Position numbers and translations under genes: made by a program
Notes under the pieces: generated by a model
Told to the model about the DNA's origin: nothing
The model's input: only the letters and a program-made list of their open reading frames with translations
Database searches by the model: none
From: Rossellomorea aquimaris
GTDB lineage: Bacteria > Bacillota > Bacilli > Bacillales > Bacillaceae_B
Assembly (NCBI RefSeq): GCF_020172085.1
Contig: NZ_JAIVAT010000003.1
Span: 1,240,001-1,304,000 of the forward strand
DNA length: 64,000 nucleotides
Direction: 5' to 3'
Part shown: positions 47,028 through 56,045 of the stretch, piece by piece
Numbering within the stretch: position 1 is the first letter of the stretch
Layout: every line of letters begins with the position of its first letter

Positions 47028-47858
47028 TTAATTTTCAGTTGATAGTTGATGTACTTTTTTCGCTAAGCTGGTCTTTCTATCACTCGCATAGGCTAGTCCA
47101 AGCACAGCTAATATGATGATCAGAACGATCCAGAAGCTTGCTGTGACCTGCCCAATGAAGATCGCTTTATAAAATACGCCACCAAATGATCCGCCGAGGA
47201 CTGGTCCAACTACCGGAATCCATGAGTATCCCCAATTGGATGGCCCCTTACCTGGTATCGGAAGCAGAAAGTGTGCGATCCGCGGTCCCAAATCACGGGC
47301 TGGATTGATGGCATATCCTGTTGTACCCCCAAGTGAGATCCCGATTGCGATGATGAGGAATCCGACGATAAATGGATTCAGTCCGTCTGTAAAGGTATTC
47401 GCCCCTATAGACAATAATCCTACTACTAATACAAAAGTTCCAATGATTTCACTTAATAAATTTGAAAAATAATGTGGGATCGCTGGTCCTGTAGCGAAAA
47501 CGCCCAATTTAACGCCAGGGTCCTTCGTTGCATGCCAGTGAGGCAAAAAGTGTAAATACGTAACCGCTGCCCCGATGATCGCTCCGATCATTTGAGCAAG
47601 GATATACTTGGGTACGTCACTCCATGGAAAGTCGCCGTTGAAGGCAAGTCCTAACGTGACCGCGGGATTTAAGTGAGCTCCGCTAAACTTTCCGACAGCA
47701 TATACGCTCATGGCAACACCTAAGCCCCAACCAAATGTGATCACGATCCATCCGGCGTTATAGGCAAATGACTTCTTCAGGTTTACATTGGCACAAACCC
47801 CTGCACCGAAGATAATCAGCATTGCCGTTCCAACCACTTCTCCTAAAAATGCATTCAT
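47028..47858 (-). CDS. glpF: Glycerol uptake facilitator (aquaglyceroporin)
   Basis: 276 residues, six membrane helices plus two half-helices with the two NPA-type boxes: FSGAHLNPAVTLGLAF and TGYAINPARDLGPRI. The second box with NPARD is typical of glycerol facilitators. Lets glycerol diffuse into the cell to be trapped by GlpK. First gene of glpFK; it has a leader terminator and a cre at its promoter. Confidence 0.96.
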   Translation of the reverse strand: MNAFLGEVVGTAMLIIFGAGVCANVNLKKSFAYNAGWIVITFGWGLGVAMSVYAVGKFSGAHLNPAVTLGLAFNGDFPWSDVPKYILAQMIGAIIGAAVTYLHFLPHWHATKDPGVKLGVFATGPAIPHYFSNLLSEIIGTFVLVVGLLSIGANTFTDGLNPFIVGFLIIAIGISLGGTTGYAINPARDLGPRIAHFLLPIPGKGPSNWGYSWIPVVGPVLGGSFGGVFYKAIFIGQVTASFWIVLIIILAVLGLAYASDRKTSLAKKVHQLSTEN

Positions 47859-48061
47859 GTATCATCCCTCGTTTCGACTGTATTTGGTTCTGTTTAAAAC
47901 AACACATGAAACAATATGTTTATGATATTGTTCCGAAGTCCAAGAATGACCCACATCCTTTTGTAAGGCTTTTTAGCTCGTATACCCTATATTCACAGGT
48001 CATAATCTTCTTGTATAAGCTTAGTATCCCATAAACAGAACCTGTTGTATCAAAAACAAAA

Positions 48062-48138
48062 AGACTCACGGAATATGCCTATACTTTACAGGCACTTCAC
48101 GTGAGTCTCTTCGTCTCTTTCACAACGTATTAACTTGT
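48062..48138 (-). promoter_or_regulatory. glpFK leader with GlpP-type terminator
   Basis: The leader starts with ACAAGTTAATA (48128-48138), followed by AGAGACGAAGAGAC. The hairpin pairs AGACTCACG with CGTGAGTCT (48062-48108), with an inner TGCCT/AGGCA stem, and ends in a T-run. The opening and the AGAGACNAAGAGA block are shared with the glpD leader, so both probably bind GlpP. Confidence 0.8.
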
Positions 48139-48143
48139 GAACA

Positions 48144-48172
48144 ATGTTACTCCAAGATGAAAGCGGTGTCAA
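48144..48172 (-). promoter_or_regulatory. glpFK promoter with overlapping cre (CcpA) site
   Basis: Minus-strand promoter TTGACA (48167-48172), 17 bp, TAACAT (48144-48149). On the plus strand ATGAAAGCGGTGTCA (48157-48171) fits the cre consensus WTGNAANCGNWNNCW at every position and covers the -35. Predicts glucose repression of glycerol uptake. Confidence 0.85.
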
Positions 48173-48189
48173 TGGGGTTTCATGATTTT

Positions 48190-48747
48190 TTATCTGTCAA
48201 AATGTTTCCAAAGAACACGATCAGAAGTAGTGATCGCCGTTGCCCCTGCATCAAGTGCTGCCTCTACTTCTTCCACTGTGTCGATCAGTCCCCCTGCAAA
48301 GATGGGTTTGCCGGTCTTTGCACCGATCTCTTTAATGATCTTTGGAACGACACCAGGTAGGACTTCAATGAAATCTGGATCCGTTTTATGAATCAGTTCA
48401 ATGCTGCGATTCATGGCACTGGAATCAATGACAAACATTCGTTGCGTGGCAAAGACGCCTTTTTGCCTTGCTTTTTTAATGACATTCCCTTTAGTGGAAA
48501 TGATGCCATAGGGCTTGATTTCCTGGCAGACATATTCCGCCGCATACTCATCACTTGCTAAACCGTGAATAAGATCAAGGTGTAGAAACATCTTACGATT
48601 CTCTTTACGGGCATATTCAAATACACTCTTCAGCATTCCGACGTGAAGGTCGAGAAACACACCGTATTGGAAAGAGGTTTCGAGCATTTTATCAAAGTCC
48701 TTCATGGAGCGTATCGCGGGAAGTATCTTTTGACCTTCAAAACTCAC
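48190..48747 (-). CDS. glpP: Glycerol-3-phosphate-responsive antiterminator GlpP
   Basis: 185 residues from a GTG start (48745-48747) after AGAAGGAG. TIM-barrel-like regulator that binds glycerol-3-phosphate and glp leader RNA to prevent termination. Typical stretches: GVFLDLHVGMLKSVFEYAR, HLDLIHGLASDEYAAEY, IDSSAMNRSIELI, VLPGVVPKIIKEI and FAGGLIDTVEEVEAALDAGA. It lies just upstream of the glpF promoter, as in B. subtilis. Confidence 0.96.
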   Translation of the reverse strand: MSFEGQKILPAIRSMKDFDKMLETSFQYGVFLDLHVGMLKSVFEYARKENRKMFLHLDLIHGLASDEYAAEYVCQEIKPYGIISTKGNVIKKARQKGVFATQRMFVIDSSAMNRSIELIHKTDPDFIEVLPGVVPKIIKEIGAKTGKPIFAGGLIDTVEEVEAALDAGATAITTSDRVLWKHFDR

Positions 48748-48974
48748 TTTCTTTCACTCCTTCTTACAAATTCTTATATGGGTTTTTCCAAGGAGAAATT
48801 ATACCATAGTTGCTTTCATATGGTTTCAAGGATGTATAGTATGATTTTACCACAATATGTAATTTGTAGAGATGGAGGGTTTGCGAAAATGTCATAAAAT
48901 ATCTTGAATAGCTTGGTGTGAAATCCAAGTTATCTCCTTTTTTATCCACCTAAACCATTTTTATTAATTTTAAA

Positions 48975-49000
48975 AAACCCTGTCCATAATAAACAGGGCT
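48975..49000 (-). terminator. Terminator of the DeoR-type regulator gene
   Basis: CCCTGT and ACAGGG arms around an AT-rich loop, with AAAAAA flanking on the plus strand. Confidence 0.65.
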
Positions 49001-49005
49001 AAGGC

Positions 49006-49776
49006 CTATTCGTCTTTCTTCGCAATAAATGTTTCTACACCTTGAGAACGGATCATGGCGATTTTGTCTTTGGATGCTTCCTCATCGGTGATGACCAGGT
49101 CCAACTTTGATAATGAGTGCATGCCTGTAAAGAGCTCAACACCCAATTTTGTATGCTCCATCAGAGCGATGACCTTCCTTGAGTTCTCAAAGATTGTCCG
49201 GTGGAATATGGCCACTTCCGGTGTTGCGGTACTCAATCCTCGAGCCGAAATTCCACCTGCTGTTGCAAAGCTTAAGTCGAGGGTGAATTGACGTGCAAAT
49301 TCATTTGCCAAGCTATCTGTAATGTTACCGGATGATTTTACTTTGCCTCCCATGAGGTAGGTTTGGATATTAGAGAATTCCCTTAAATGATAGGCGATTT
49401 CCACGGAATTGGTCACTACTGTGAATGGAATATGTATAGGAAGATATTTCAGCAGGACATAATGAATCGATGCCCCACCAATAAATACCGTTTCATCTTC
49501 CTTAATATGAAGGGCTGCCGCTTTAGCAATGGCATTTTGCTCATTTGTCCCCTCTCCGTAACGCTTGGCAGGTGCCTGAGGCATTGTTCTGACTTTCGGG
49601 TTGGGGATGGCTCCCCCATGGGTCCGCTTGATTAACCCGTCTTCCTCCATGATCGATAGATCCCTTCGGATGGAATCGATGGAAACATTGAATTCCTCTG
49701 CTAAGTCTTTGGCTAATACCCGACCAACCTTCTCTACCTTTTCTAAAATCTTTTCCCGTCTTTCCTCGGAAAACAT
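49006..49776 (-). CDS. DeoR/GlpR family transcription regulator
   Basis: 256 residues. N-terminal winged helix of the DeoR type (SEERREKILEKVEKVGRVLA, FNVSIDSIRRDLSIMEEDGL, IKRTHGGAI) and a C-terminal sugar-phosphate sensor domain with FIGGASIHYVLLKYL and DLSFATAGGISARGLSTA. Such proteins repress sugar or polyol genes until a phosphorylated sugar binds. The partner genes are not evident; closeness to glp genes may be chance, since glp is already under GlpP. Confidence 0.9.
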   Translation of the reverse strand: MFSEERREKILEKVEKVGRVLAKDLAEEFNVSIDSIRRDLSIMEEDGLIKRTHGGAIPNPKVRTMPQAPAKRYGEGTNEQNAIAKAAALHIKEDETVFIGGASIHYVLLKYLPIHIPFTVVTNSVEIAYHLREFSNIQTYLMGGKVKSSGNITDSLANEFARQFTLDLSFATAGGISARGLSTATPEVAIFHRTIFENSRKVIALMEHTKLGVELFTGMHSLSKLDLVITDEEASKDKIAMIRSQGVETFIAKKDE

Positions 49777-49919
49777 AAGATCCCTCCTTTATCAGTTTTC
49801 ATTTTCATTCATGAATTATATTCTTTTTTATGCTTTTTTGTGAATGTATATTCATTTTATGGTAATAGTTGGATTGCAGTCAAGAAGAATATGTATTTTA
49901 ATGATTACAAAGTAATAAG

Positions 49920-49951
49920 AAAGAACGCACTCGAAAAGTGCGTTCTTTCTT
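49920..49951 (-). terminator. Terminator of the VOC protein gene
   Basis: AAAGAACGCACT and AGTGCGTTCTTT arms around CGAAA. Confidence 0.85.
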
Positions 49952-49966
49952 GAAAATATATGATGA

Positions 49967-50371
49967 CTATAACATTCGTTCATCTTTGCCGAGGATCAAT
50001 TCAATCTGTTCCTTCATAACGGAACGGTCACGGTACTCGAACAGACCAATTCCATTGCCCCAAGGATCCTGAAATGTTGCCCACTTTACAGGTACCTCTT
50101 CCCTTTCATGAATTTCAAAATGTTCAATATTGAGAAGGGATTTTAACCTCACCCTTTCATTCCTAATACTTTCAATACCCAATCGAATGGGTCCGGATTG
50201 TGGAGAAGGATTCCCTTCTGCCACTTGAAGCCAGCAACCCGGGAGGATTTGCCATTCTGCAAATCCTTTGTGAGGGATGAAATCCGGCTCACGATTGAAT
50301 AGGATCTTGTACCACGCTTGTCCTTTTGACATATCCTTTACCCGGACTTGCACGGTCATCTCATAAATCAT
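49967..50371 (-). CDS. VOC (glyoxalase/bleomycin resistance) superfamily protein
   Basis: 134 residues, one glyoxalase-fold unit with paired beta-alpha-beta modules (MTVQVRVKDMSKGQAWYKIL, VKWATFQDPWGNGIGLFEY). The DPWGN motif is characteristic of the second module. Reaction unknown. AAAGGGAGA precedes the ATG. Confidence 0.82.
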   Translation of the reverse strand: MIYEMTVQVRVKDMSKGQAWYKILFNREPDFIPHKGFAEWQILPGCWLQVAEGNPSPQSGPIRLGIESIRNERVRLKSLLNIEHFEIHEREEVPVKWATFQDPWGNGIGLFEYRDRSVMKEQIELILGKDERML

Positions 50372-50405
50372 GAAATCTCCCTTTCTTTACCTAATACTTA
50401 CCAAA

Positions 50406-51647
50406 TTAGATGGCCCAGTTTCCATCACGAAAAATAGGAATCTTTCTTCCATCATGGCAAACACCGTCTATGTTCATGGTTGCAGAACCAATCATGAAGT
50501 CTTCATGCACCACACTTTCATTGAGTCCTTTTTCCTCACGCTCCTCGTCGGATAGAATGTTACCGTCTCTTATACAAGTAGGGTAAGAGGAACCGATTGC
50601 TAAATGATTCGATGCATTTTCATCAAATAAGGTGTTGTAGAATAAGACACCAGAGTCTGAAATGGGTGACTGATGCGGGACGAGTGCCACCTCTCCAAGG
50701 TAGGCTGCGCCTTCATCAGTCTCGATTAATTTCCTTAAGATTTCTTCGCCCGTTTCAGCGCTGGCCTCCGTGATTTCCCCATTGACAAAAGTGAGAACGA
50801 ATCCGTCTATTACATTCCCGTTATAGGCAAGGGGTTTGGTGCTTGATACCGTTCCATTTACCCCTGTTTTCACAGGTACGGTATAAACCTCTTCAGTCGG
50901 CATATTGGCTATGAAACGTTGTCCCTGCGGAGTGCTGCTCGCACCGGTAAGCCATATATGATCTTCATGAAGTTCGATGGACAGGTCCGTCCCTGAATCC
51001 TGGTAGTATAGCGTCTTGAGTCCAAGTGAATTGAGTTGGGCCGCTTTATCGGACAACGTTTGGATATGGGATTTCCATGCGGAAACTGGGTCAGGTTGAT
51101 CGATACGGACCGAAGAGAAGATCCGGTCCCAAAGAGTTGGAACCCTTTCCGATTTAGGAAGCTCAGGAAATACTTTATCGGCCCATTTTTGTGAAGGGAT
51201 GGCGACAATGGACCAGCTGATCTCGTCCTTTTCGATTGCTTCATAGAATCGATCAAGTGCATCACCGCTCGCTTTCTCGTAATGGAGGATACGGTCTGGA
51301 TCTATTCCCTTCAGAAGGTCCGGATCATTGGCCTCTATTTGCAGGAACGCTCCTTTCAAGTCCACAACCCATTCATGGGCACCAGCAAGCCAGCTTGGAT
51401 ATTCATGAAAGACATCATCCCGTGCCATTTCATAATGGGTTCTCATAATTTCTTCATCATACCATTGAACATGTACATTTCTTGCTCCTGCAAGATAGGC
51501 TTCCTTCACAACAATACGCACAAAGTCCTCTGTACCGATTGGTGCGGAGATCCAAAGCGGTTGATCGTTCTGTATGTTGACACCAACCTTGATGGCAAGT
51601 TGGGCAAATTTTTTTACTTTATCTTGAAATGCATGGTGTAAGTTCAT
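50406..51647 (-). CDS. ampS: M29 family aminopeptidase (AmpS-like)
   Basis: 413 residues. Thermophilic-aminopeptidase family: FAQLAIKVGVNIQNDQPLWI at the start, and metal-binding C-terminal half with EEVYTVPVKTGVNGTVSSTK, LGEVALVPHQSPISDSGVLF, NASNHLAIGSSY and HEDFMIGSATMNIDG. The family removes N-terminal amino acids using two metal ions. Size matches B. subtilis AmpS (about 410). Confidence 0.93.
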   Translation of the reverse strand: MNLHHAFQDKVKKFAQLAIKVGVNIQNDQPLWISAPIGTEDFVRIVVKEAYLAGARNVHVQWYDEEIMRTHYEMARDDVFHEYPSWLAGAHEWVVDLKGAFLQIEANDPDLLKGIDPDRILHYEKASGDALDRFYEAIEKDEISWSIVAIPSQKWADKVFPELPKSERVPTLWDRIFSSVRIDQPDPVSAWKSHIQTLSDKAAQLNSLGLKTLYYQDSGTDLSIELHEDHIWLTGASSTPQGQRFIANMPTEEVYTVPVKTGVNGTVSSTKPLAYNGNVIDGFVLTFVNGEITEASAETGEEILRKLIETDEGAAYLGEVALVPHQSPISDSGVLFYNTLFDENASNHLAIGSSYPTCIRDGNILSDEEREEKGLNESVVHEDFMIGSATMNIDGVCHDGRKIPIFRDGNWAI

Positions 51648-51658
51648 TCCGAATTCTC

Positions 51659-52090
51659 CTATTCCAGTATTCTATTAATGTAAGATTTCATTTTTTCATA
51701 GGTTTCTTGCAATGACTCGGATGGCTCTATGATATCGGCGTTTCCATAGAATAATTCACCAAATCGGGCAGCTTCTTCATTTCGTGGAATGATGTGCATA
51801 TGATAATGAGTCAACTCATTGAATATGCCTCCATTCTGACAAATCGTCACTCCATTTGGTTGATATAAGGCGTGGATGGCTTTAGTTACGAGTTGTGATG
51901 CCTTCATGATGGAGAGACTTTCCTCTGGATTGATATCTGTCACTTCTGCTCTATGTTTCTTGGGCAGTATCAATGTATGTCCTGCGTGATGTGGAACATG
52001 ATCCAACAAACAGGTGATATGCTCATTTTTGTAAATGATAAATACTTTCTCTTTTTGGTTTGCAAGGCGGCAGCCAAGGCAATTTTTCAT
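51659..52090 (-). CDS. HIT family protein
   Basis: 143 residues from ATG 52090 (GGAGGAG upstream; a much longer open frame has no ribosome site). The histidine triad is HYHMHIIPR. The N-terminal CLGCRLAN resembles the zinc-binding CxxC of Hint-like proteins. Nucleotide phosphoramidase or Ap4A hydrolase-type activity is likely. Divergent from the acetyltransferase at 52211. Confidence 0.88.
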   Translation of the reverse strand: MKNCLGCRLANQKEKVFIIYKNEHITCLLDHVPHHAGHTLILPKKHRAEVTDINPEESLSIMKASQLVTKAIHALYQPNGVTICQNGGIFNELTHYHMHIIPRNEEAARFGELFYGNADIIEPSESLQETYEKMKSYINRILE

Positions 52091-52210
52091 CGGAGCTCCT
52101 CCAGTCAGCAAATGGTCAAAGGTATTTTCTTTGTGCGTGTTGAACTTTGTAAATAGAGAACAACTGGTTTCCCATATCATATCACGGAATGGAAAGAAGG
52201 TCAGAAAATA

Positions 52211-52714
52211 ATGGAAATGACATTGCTGAATGAAAGTCATGCAGAAGATTATTGGAAGCTTAGGCTGGAAATGCTCAAACAAAGCCCTTCAAGCTTCGGC
52301 AGCAGCTATGAAGAAGCAGTGAATCGGCAGAATCCAATTGAAACGACAAAAGAACGGCTCACAACCCAAGGAATCTCTACGTTTGGTTATTATACAGGGG
52401 AGAAATTGGTGGGAACTGTAACGATGGTGCGTGAAGAAGCGATGAAGATGAACCATAAAGCATCCATTTATGCTATGTATGTTTCTCCTTTGTACCGTGG
52501 ACAAGGTTTGGCGAGAAGACTGATTGAAGCGGCAATTGAACATGCTAAAGAAACGGAAGGGATCGAACAACTCCTGCTTACAGTCGTTACAACCAACGAT
52601 ACAGCACGGGGTTTATATCTTTCATGTGGCTTCAAGCCTTATGGAACGGAGAAAAGAGCATTGAAATATAACGGGGAATACCACGATGAGGAGTTGATGC
52701 TTTTATTTCTCTAG
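52211..52714 (+). CDS. GNAT family N-acetyltransferase
   Basis: 167 residues. The acetyl-CoA-binding motif A is YVSPLYRGQGLARRLIEAAI, followed by motif B (NDTARGLYLSCGFKPYGTEK). Acceptor unknown. GAAAGAAGG precedes the ATG. Confidence 0.88.
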   Translation: MEMTLLNESHAEDYWKLRLEMLKQSPSSFGSSYEEAVNRQNPIETTKERLTTQGISTFGYYTGEKLVGTVTMVREEAMKMNHKASIYAMYVSPLYRGQGLARRLIEAAIEHAKETEGIEQLLLTVVTTNDTARGLYLSCGFKPYGTEKRALKYNGEYHDEELMLLFL

Positions 52715-52763
52715 TTTCCCCTGCATTTATATTTCTTAATAGTGCATGATATTGAATTACTTG

Positions 52764-52806
52764 AAAAAACGGTGGGTCTCCAGCATGAGATTCACCGTTT
52801 TTTTAC
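52764..52806. terminator. Bidirectional terminator between the acetyltransferase and CBO0543-type genes
   Basis: AAAAACGGTG and CACCGTTTTT with an inner TCTC/GAGA stem and T-runs on both strands. Confidence 0.85.
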
Positions 52807-53303
52807 CAAACATGATAGTCAAAGCTGATCAATAGGAAAGCTACAACAAATACTGATACTATCAATGCCCTGATAGGATTTAGAAGATGGAGACGAAGCA
52901 TCGGGAACATGATACAGTAAAAAAGAACCGTCCACCATAAATTCCATCCTTCAAAATAGTCAATCGAATCCGTCTTTCCGGCAGCCCATTCCGTCAGAGT
53001 GGCAACACCTATATATTTCAAATAATAGATAATCTTGATTCTCCATTCTTCAGGATAATGACTTAAGAACAGAACGACAAGACAAGGATATGCCACCATC
53101 GTGTATAGGGTATCCGTTACAAACATATTGACAAAGAAACCATCCAATTCCCAAACAGACTTCATTGTATAGCTAAGATACTGATAAAACATATTGAAAA
53201 AACTAAAGTAATAGATGGTTGGGAGAAATTCTCTCCACCTATTCCACGATCCCCATTTCAAGGAACTTAATACGACCAGTATGATAACGACAATATGAAA
53301 CAT
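52803..53303 (-). CDS. CBO0543 family membrane protein
   Basis: 166 residues from ATG 53303 after GGGGGGAG (a start six codons earlier is also possible). About five hydrophobic segments: MFHIVVIILVVLSSLKWGSW, YYFSFFNMFYQYLSY, LYTMVAYPCLVVLFLSHY, NLWWTVLFYCIMFPML and IRALIVSVFVVAFLLIS. The W-x-x-W-R-E-F-L pattern after the first helix is typical. Function unknown. Confidence 0.75.
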   Translation of the reverse strand: MFHIVVIILVVLSSLKWGSWNRWREFLPTIYYFSFFNMFYQYLSYTMKSVWELDGFFVNMFVTDTLYTMVAYPCLVVLFLSHYPEEWRIKIIYYLKYIGVATLTEWAAGKTDSIDYFEGWNLWWTVLFYCIMFPMLRLHLLNPIRALIVSVFVVAFLLISFDYHVW

Positions 53304-53392
53304 GGGCTCCCCCCATAGCACGATACATTAATAGGTCATAGTGTACCCTTAAATATGGAAATTTACTCCCAAATGGGTTTAAGCAGCTTTTC

Positions 53393-54418
53393 CTATTTGC
53401 CTGAAGAAAATAAATCCGATACTTTGTTACTGAATTCTCTTAAAAAGTAAAGATAATCCTTTCCTCCATAGTTATAGCGTTTATTATACATCTTTGCCAC
53501 AACAACATTCAGAGATGGGATGATAAGAAGTGTTGGGCCGGTGACACCTAGAATCTGATAGGAACCACGGGGCACACGGTCCCCGATTTCACTTTTCATT
53601 CTCGGAGTCCCTTGAACATACCAGAAAAAGCCGTTATCGGGGAGGGAAGAATCAGCGTAGCGACCATTCTGGATAGAGGTGGATCGTTCGATTACCTCAG
53701 CGGGAACAATCTGTTCTCCGTCTATCCTCCCCTTTTGCAGATGCAGTAGACCCCAAAGGGCAAATTCACGCGGACTGACGAAAAGGTTTTTTTCTGTACC
53801 ATCATTTGTTGTCCCAATTCCTGAAAGCGGAGGTTCGTTTACTTCTCCGATTATGTTCACAAGGTTTTCATCTTTTTCTGTTACCCAGCCTGTTTGTTCC
53901 AAGCCTAGCTTAGAAAATACCCGTTCTTCCAGTAGCTGTGGGAACCCTTTACCGTAAAGATTGGCTATCAATTTGGTCATGATATCCACGCCGATGTTAC
54001 GATAAGCCCAAGACGTTCCAGTCCTGAACTCTCGGAAACAATGACCATGTTCATCTACATCAAGTCCGTGGGAATGGGTTAAGAGGTGACGAATCGTCGT
54101 ATCCTTGAATAGCTTTGAGTCCAAATCGGTCGTATATCGGGTAATAGGATCATCTAGGCTCTCGATGTATCTATCATATAATGCATAGGCAGCGGCAAGT
54201 CCTAAATAGCTTTTCCTGGCAGAAGCCACATTGAACCGGGAATCAGCCTGGACGTGGCGAGCATTCTCTTCATGAGAATGCCTGCCACTATAATGCTCCA
54301 TCACGACTTGATTATCCTTAATGATATATAGTGCTGCAGCTGAGCTACCGTTTTTATCCTTGATGTCTTCCACCCAGTAAATCAGTTCTTCTTCCTGCTG
54401 TACCGATTGTTTATTCAC
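53393..54418 (-). CDS. Serine hydrolase of the beta-lactamase/PBP (class C-like) family
   Basis: 341 residues from GTG 54418, whose first bases overlap the stop of the upstream acetyltransferase (GTGA). The SxxK motif is FNVASARKSYLGLAAAYAL, and the YxN-type motif is WAYRNIGVDIMTKL. No signal peptide is seen, so it should be cytosolic, which argues for an esterase or peptidase rather than a lactamase. Substrate unknown. Confidence 0.85.
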   Translation of the reverse strand: MNKQSVQQEEELIYWVEDIKDKNGSSAAALYIIKDNQVVMEHYSGRHSHEENARHVQADSRFNVASARKSYLGLAAAYALYDRYIESLDDPITRYTTDLDSKLFKDTTIRHLLTHSHGLDVDEHGHCFREFRTGTSWAYRNIGVDIMTKLIANLYGKGFPQLLEERVFSKLGLEQTGWVTEKDENLVNIIGEVNEPPLSGIGTTNDGTEKNLFVSPREFALWGLLHLQKGRIDGEQIVPAEVIERSTSIQNGRYADSSLPDNGFFWYVQGTPRMKSEIGDRVPRGSYQILGVTGPTLLIIPSLNVVVAKMYNKRYNYGGKDYLYFLREFSNKVSDLFSSGK

Positions 54419-54960
54419 TTACCATTCCACTCTTGGGCAAGCATTCCGTAAACGACATGATCCACATAGTGATCATAAATCCATTCCCTTTGCCTCAGCT
54501 TTCCTTCTTCAACAAATCCCAGCCTTTCCGGGATAGCGCGGCTCCGTTGGTTGTGCTCAGCTGCGGTAATTTCAACTTTATTCATTTTATAATGGCCGAA
54601 GGCGTAGTTCGTCAATCCTTTTGCAACGGTTGTCATAATACCCTTCCCTTGATATCCTTCACCTAGCCAATAACCGATGTATGCAACTTTATTTGACCAA
54701 TCCAGTACGTTGAAACCAGCTACACCCACAATTTCCTCTTCATATACGATTGCAGCCGTCAAACTTTTATTATTGGCAAACCCAGATCGAGTCCCCTTAA
54801 TGAACTCCTTTGTATCTTCCACTGTTTTCGAGTAATCCACCCAAGGCAGCCACTCTCGCAAGTAGGATCTGGAACCGTCAGTCAGTTCGAAAACCCGTTC
54901 AGCGTCCTGAAGATCGAGTAATCTTAGTTCAAGTTTGTCATTCAGTTTATATGTAAACAT
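54415..54960 (-). CDS. RimJ/RimL-type N-acetyltransferase
   Basis: 181 residues from ATG 54960 (AAGGAGG seven bases upstream; the ATG two codons earlier touches it). GNAT motif A: IGYWLGEGYQGKGIMTTVAK; then ITAAEHNQRSRAIPERLGFV and EEGKLRQREWIYDHYVDHVV, typical of ribosomal-protein serine acetyltransferases. Coupled to the serine hydrolase downstream. Confidence 0.9.
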   Translation of the reverse strand: MFTYKLNDKLELRLLDLQDAERVFELTDGSRSYLREWLPWVDYSKTVEDTKEFIKGTRSGFANNKSLTAAIVYEEEIVGVAGFNVLDWSNKVAYIGYWLGEGYQGKGIMTTVAKGLTNYAFGHYKMNKVEITAAEHNQRSRAIPERLGFVEEGKLRQREWIYDHYVDHVVYGMLAQEWNGK

Positions 54961-54972
54961 GTTCATTCCTCC

Positions 54973-55893
54973 TTATCGTTGGTTGGTCGGACTGTTAACT
55001 TTCATGAAATTCTTCACAACTTCTTGAAAGAGATCTGCTTCCTCATAATGAGGGGTGTGGCCACTTTGTTTGAAATGGACGATCTCTCCATTTTGGGCAT
55101 CCCTTTTGAATGTGGTGATATGCTCATCACATGTCACTGGATCGTACTCCCCGGTCAAAAGAAGCATGGGTGATTTAATGGATTTAATCTTATCTAACAA
55201 ACTGGAAAAAATGATGCCTTCCTCTCGGAGTAGTTGATAGTGATAATCCGAGCGATCGTAGAATGCATCCCACTCTTCTTCGGAATAAGTGACATAATAG
55301 TCTGTAGGGTTATCGAAATTATGTGTATAGATTTGCATTCGATTTTCACCTAGTTCGTCACTTAGCTTCATGTAGATTTCAGTAAACTCTCTTGGAGAAA
55401 GGTCTTCATCGATTAAACGCAATGCTTGTTCCTGCAGTTCTGTTTGGTTGTATTTTTCGAACAGGTAGGCCGTTTTCTTGAGAAGTCCCTTGGAAGTCAG
55501 GGTGAAGTCAAAAGTCGGGCATTCAAATAGGACGTTCTCGATTGAATTCGGATACTGTGAAACATAAGCCAGGGCAAGAAAACCGCCAAAAGAATGCCCA
55601 AGGATAGACCATCGCTTAATTCCCAACTCCATCCTCAGTGCTTCACAGTCCTCAATGAGATCCTGAAATCCAAAGGATTCTCCCTCCATAATGGCTTCGG
55701 AACGGCATACACCTCGCTGGTCGATCGTTACAAGAAATAGGTCCTTACTTAGACGATCACGCTGATGAAATGAGAAGTCATAACAGCTCTCCCCTGGTCC
55801 ACCGTGTAAATATAACAGTGCCGGATTGGCTCTCGACCCATAAGTTTCAACATGTAATCCCTTCCCCTGTATGGTCATGGTATTTGCTTTCAT
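54973..55893 (-). CDS. Alpha/beta hydrolase (proline iminopeptidase-like)
   Basis: 306 residues. Oxyanion loop LLYLHGGPGESCYDF, nucleophile elbow ILGHSFGGFLALAYV, acid in LLTGEYDPVT, and His in FKQSGHTPHYEEAD complete the triad. The HGGPG motif is that of the S33 proline iminopeptidase family. It shares strand and close spacing (6-12 bases) with the next two genes, suggesting one operon. Confidence 0.88.
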   Translation of the reverse strand: MKANTMTIQGKGLHVETYGSRANPALLYLHGGPGESCYDFSFHQRDRLSKDLFLVTIDQRGVCRSEAIMEGESFGFQDLIEDCEALRMELGIKRWSILGHSFGGFLALAYVSQYPNSIENVLFECPTFDFTLTSKGLLKKTAYLFEKYNQTELQEQALRLIDEDLSPREFTEIYMKLSDELGENRMQIYTHNFDNPTDYYVTYSEEEWDAFYDRSDYHYQLLREEGIIFSSLLDKIKSIKSPMLLLTGEYDPVTCDEHITTFKRDAQNGEIVHFKQSGHTPHYEEADLFQEVVKNFMKVNSPTNQR

Positions 55894-56045
55894 TTTAAAT
55901 AAACTCCTTTGTCAATCATTTTCCCACACTCTCCCTTCGAGAGAACGGGGGAAAAATCCTTCATTCGACTCTTTTTCATCACAATTCTATTCAATTTCAT
56001 GTGATTTTGTGGAATGCAATTCACAGAAAAGTCATTTTCTTTAGA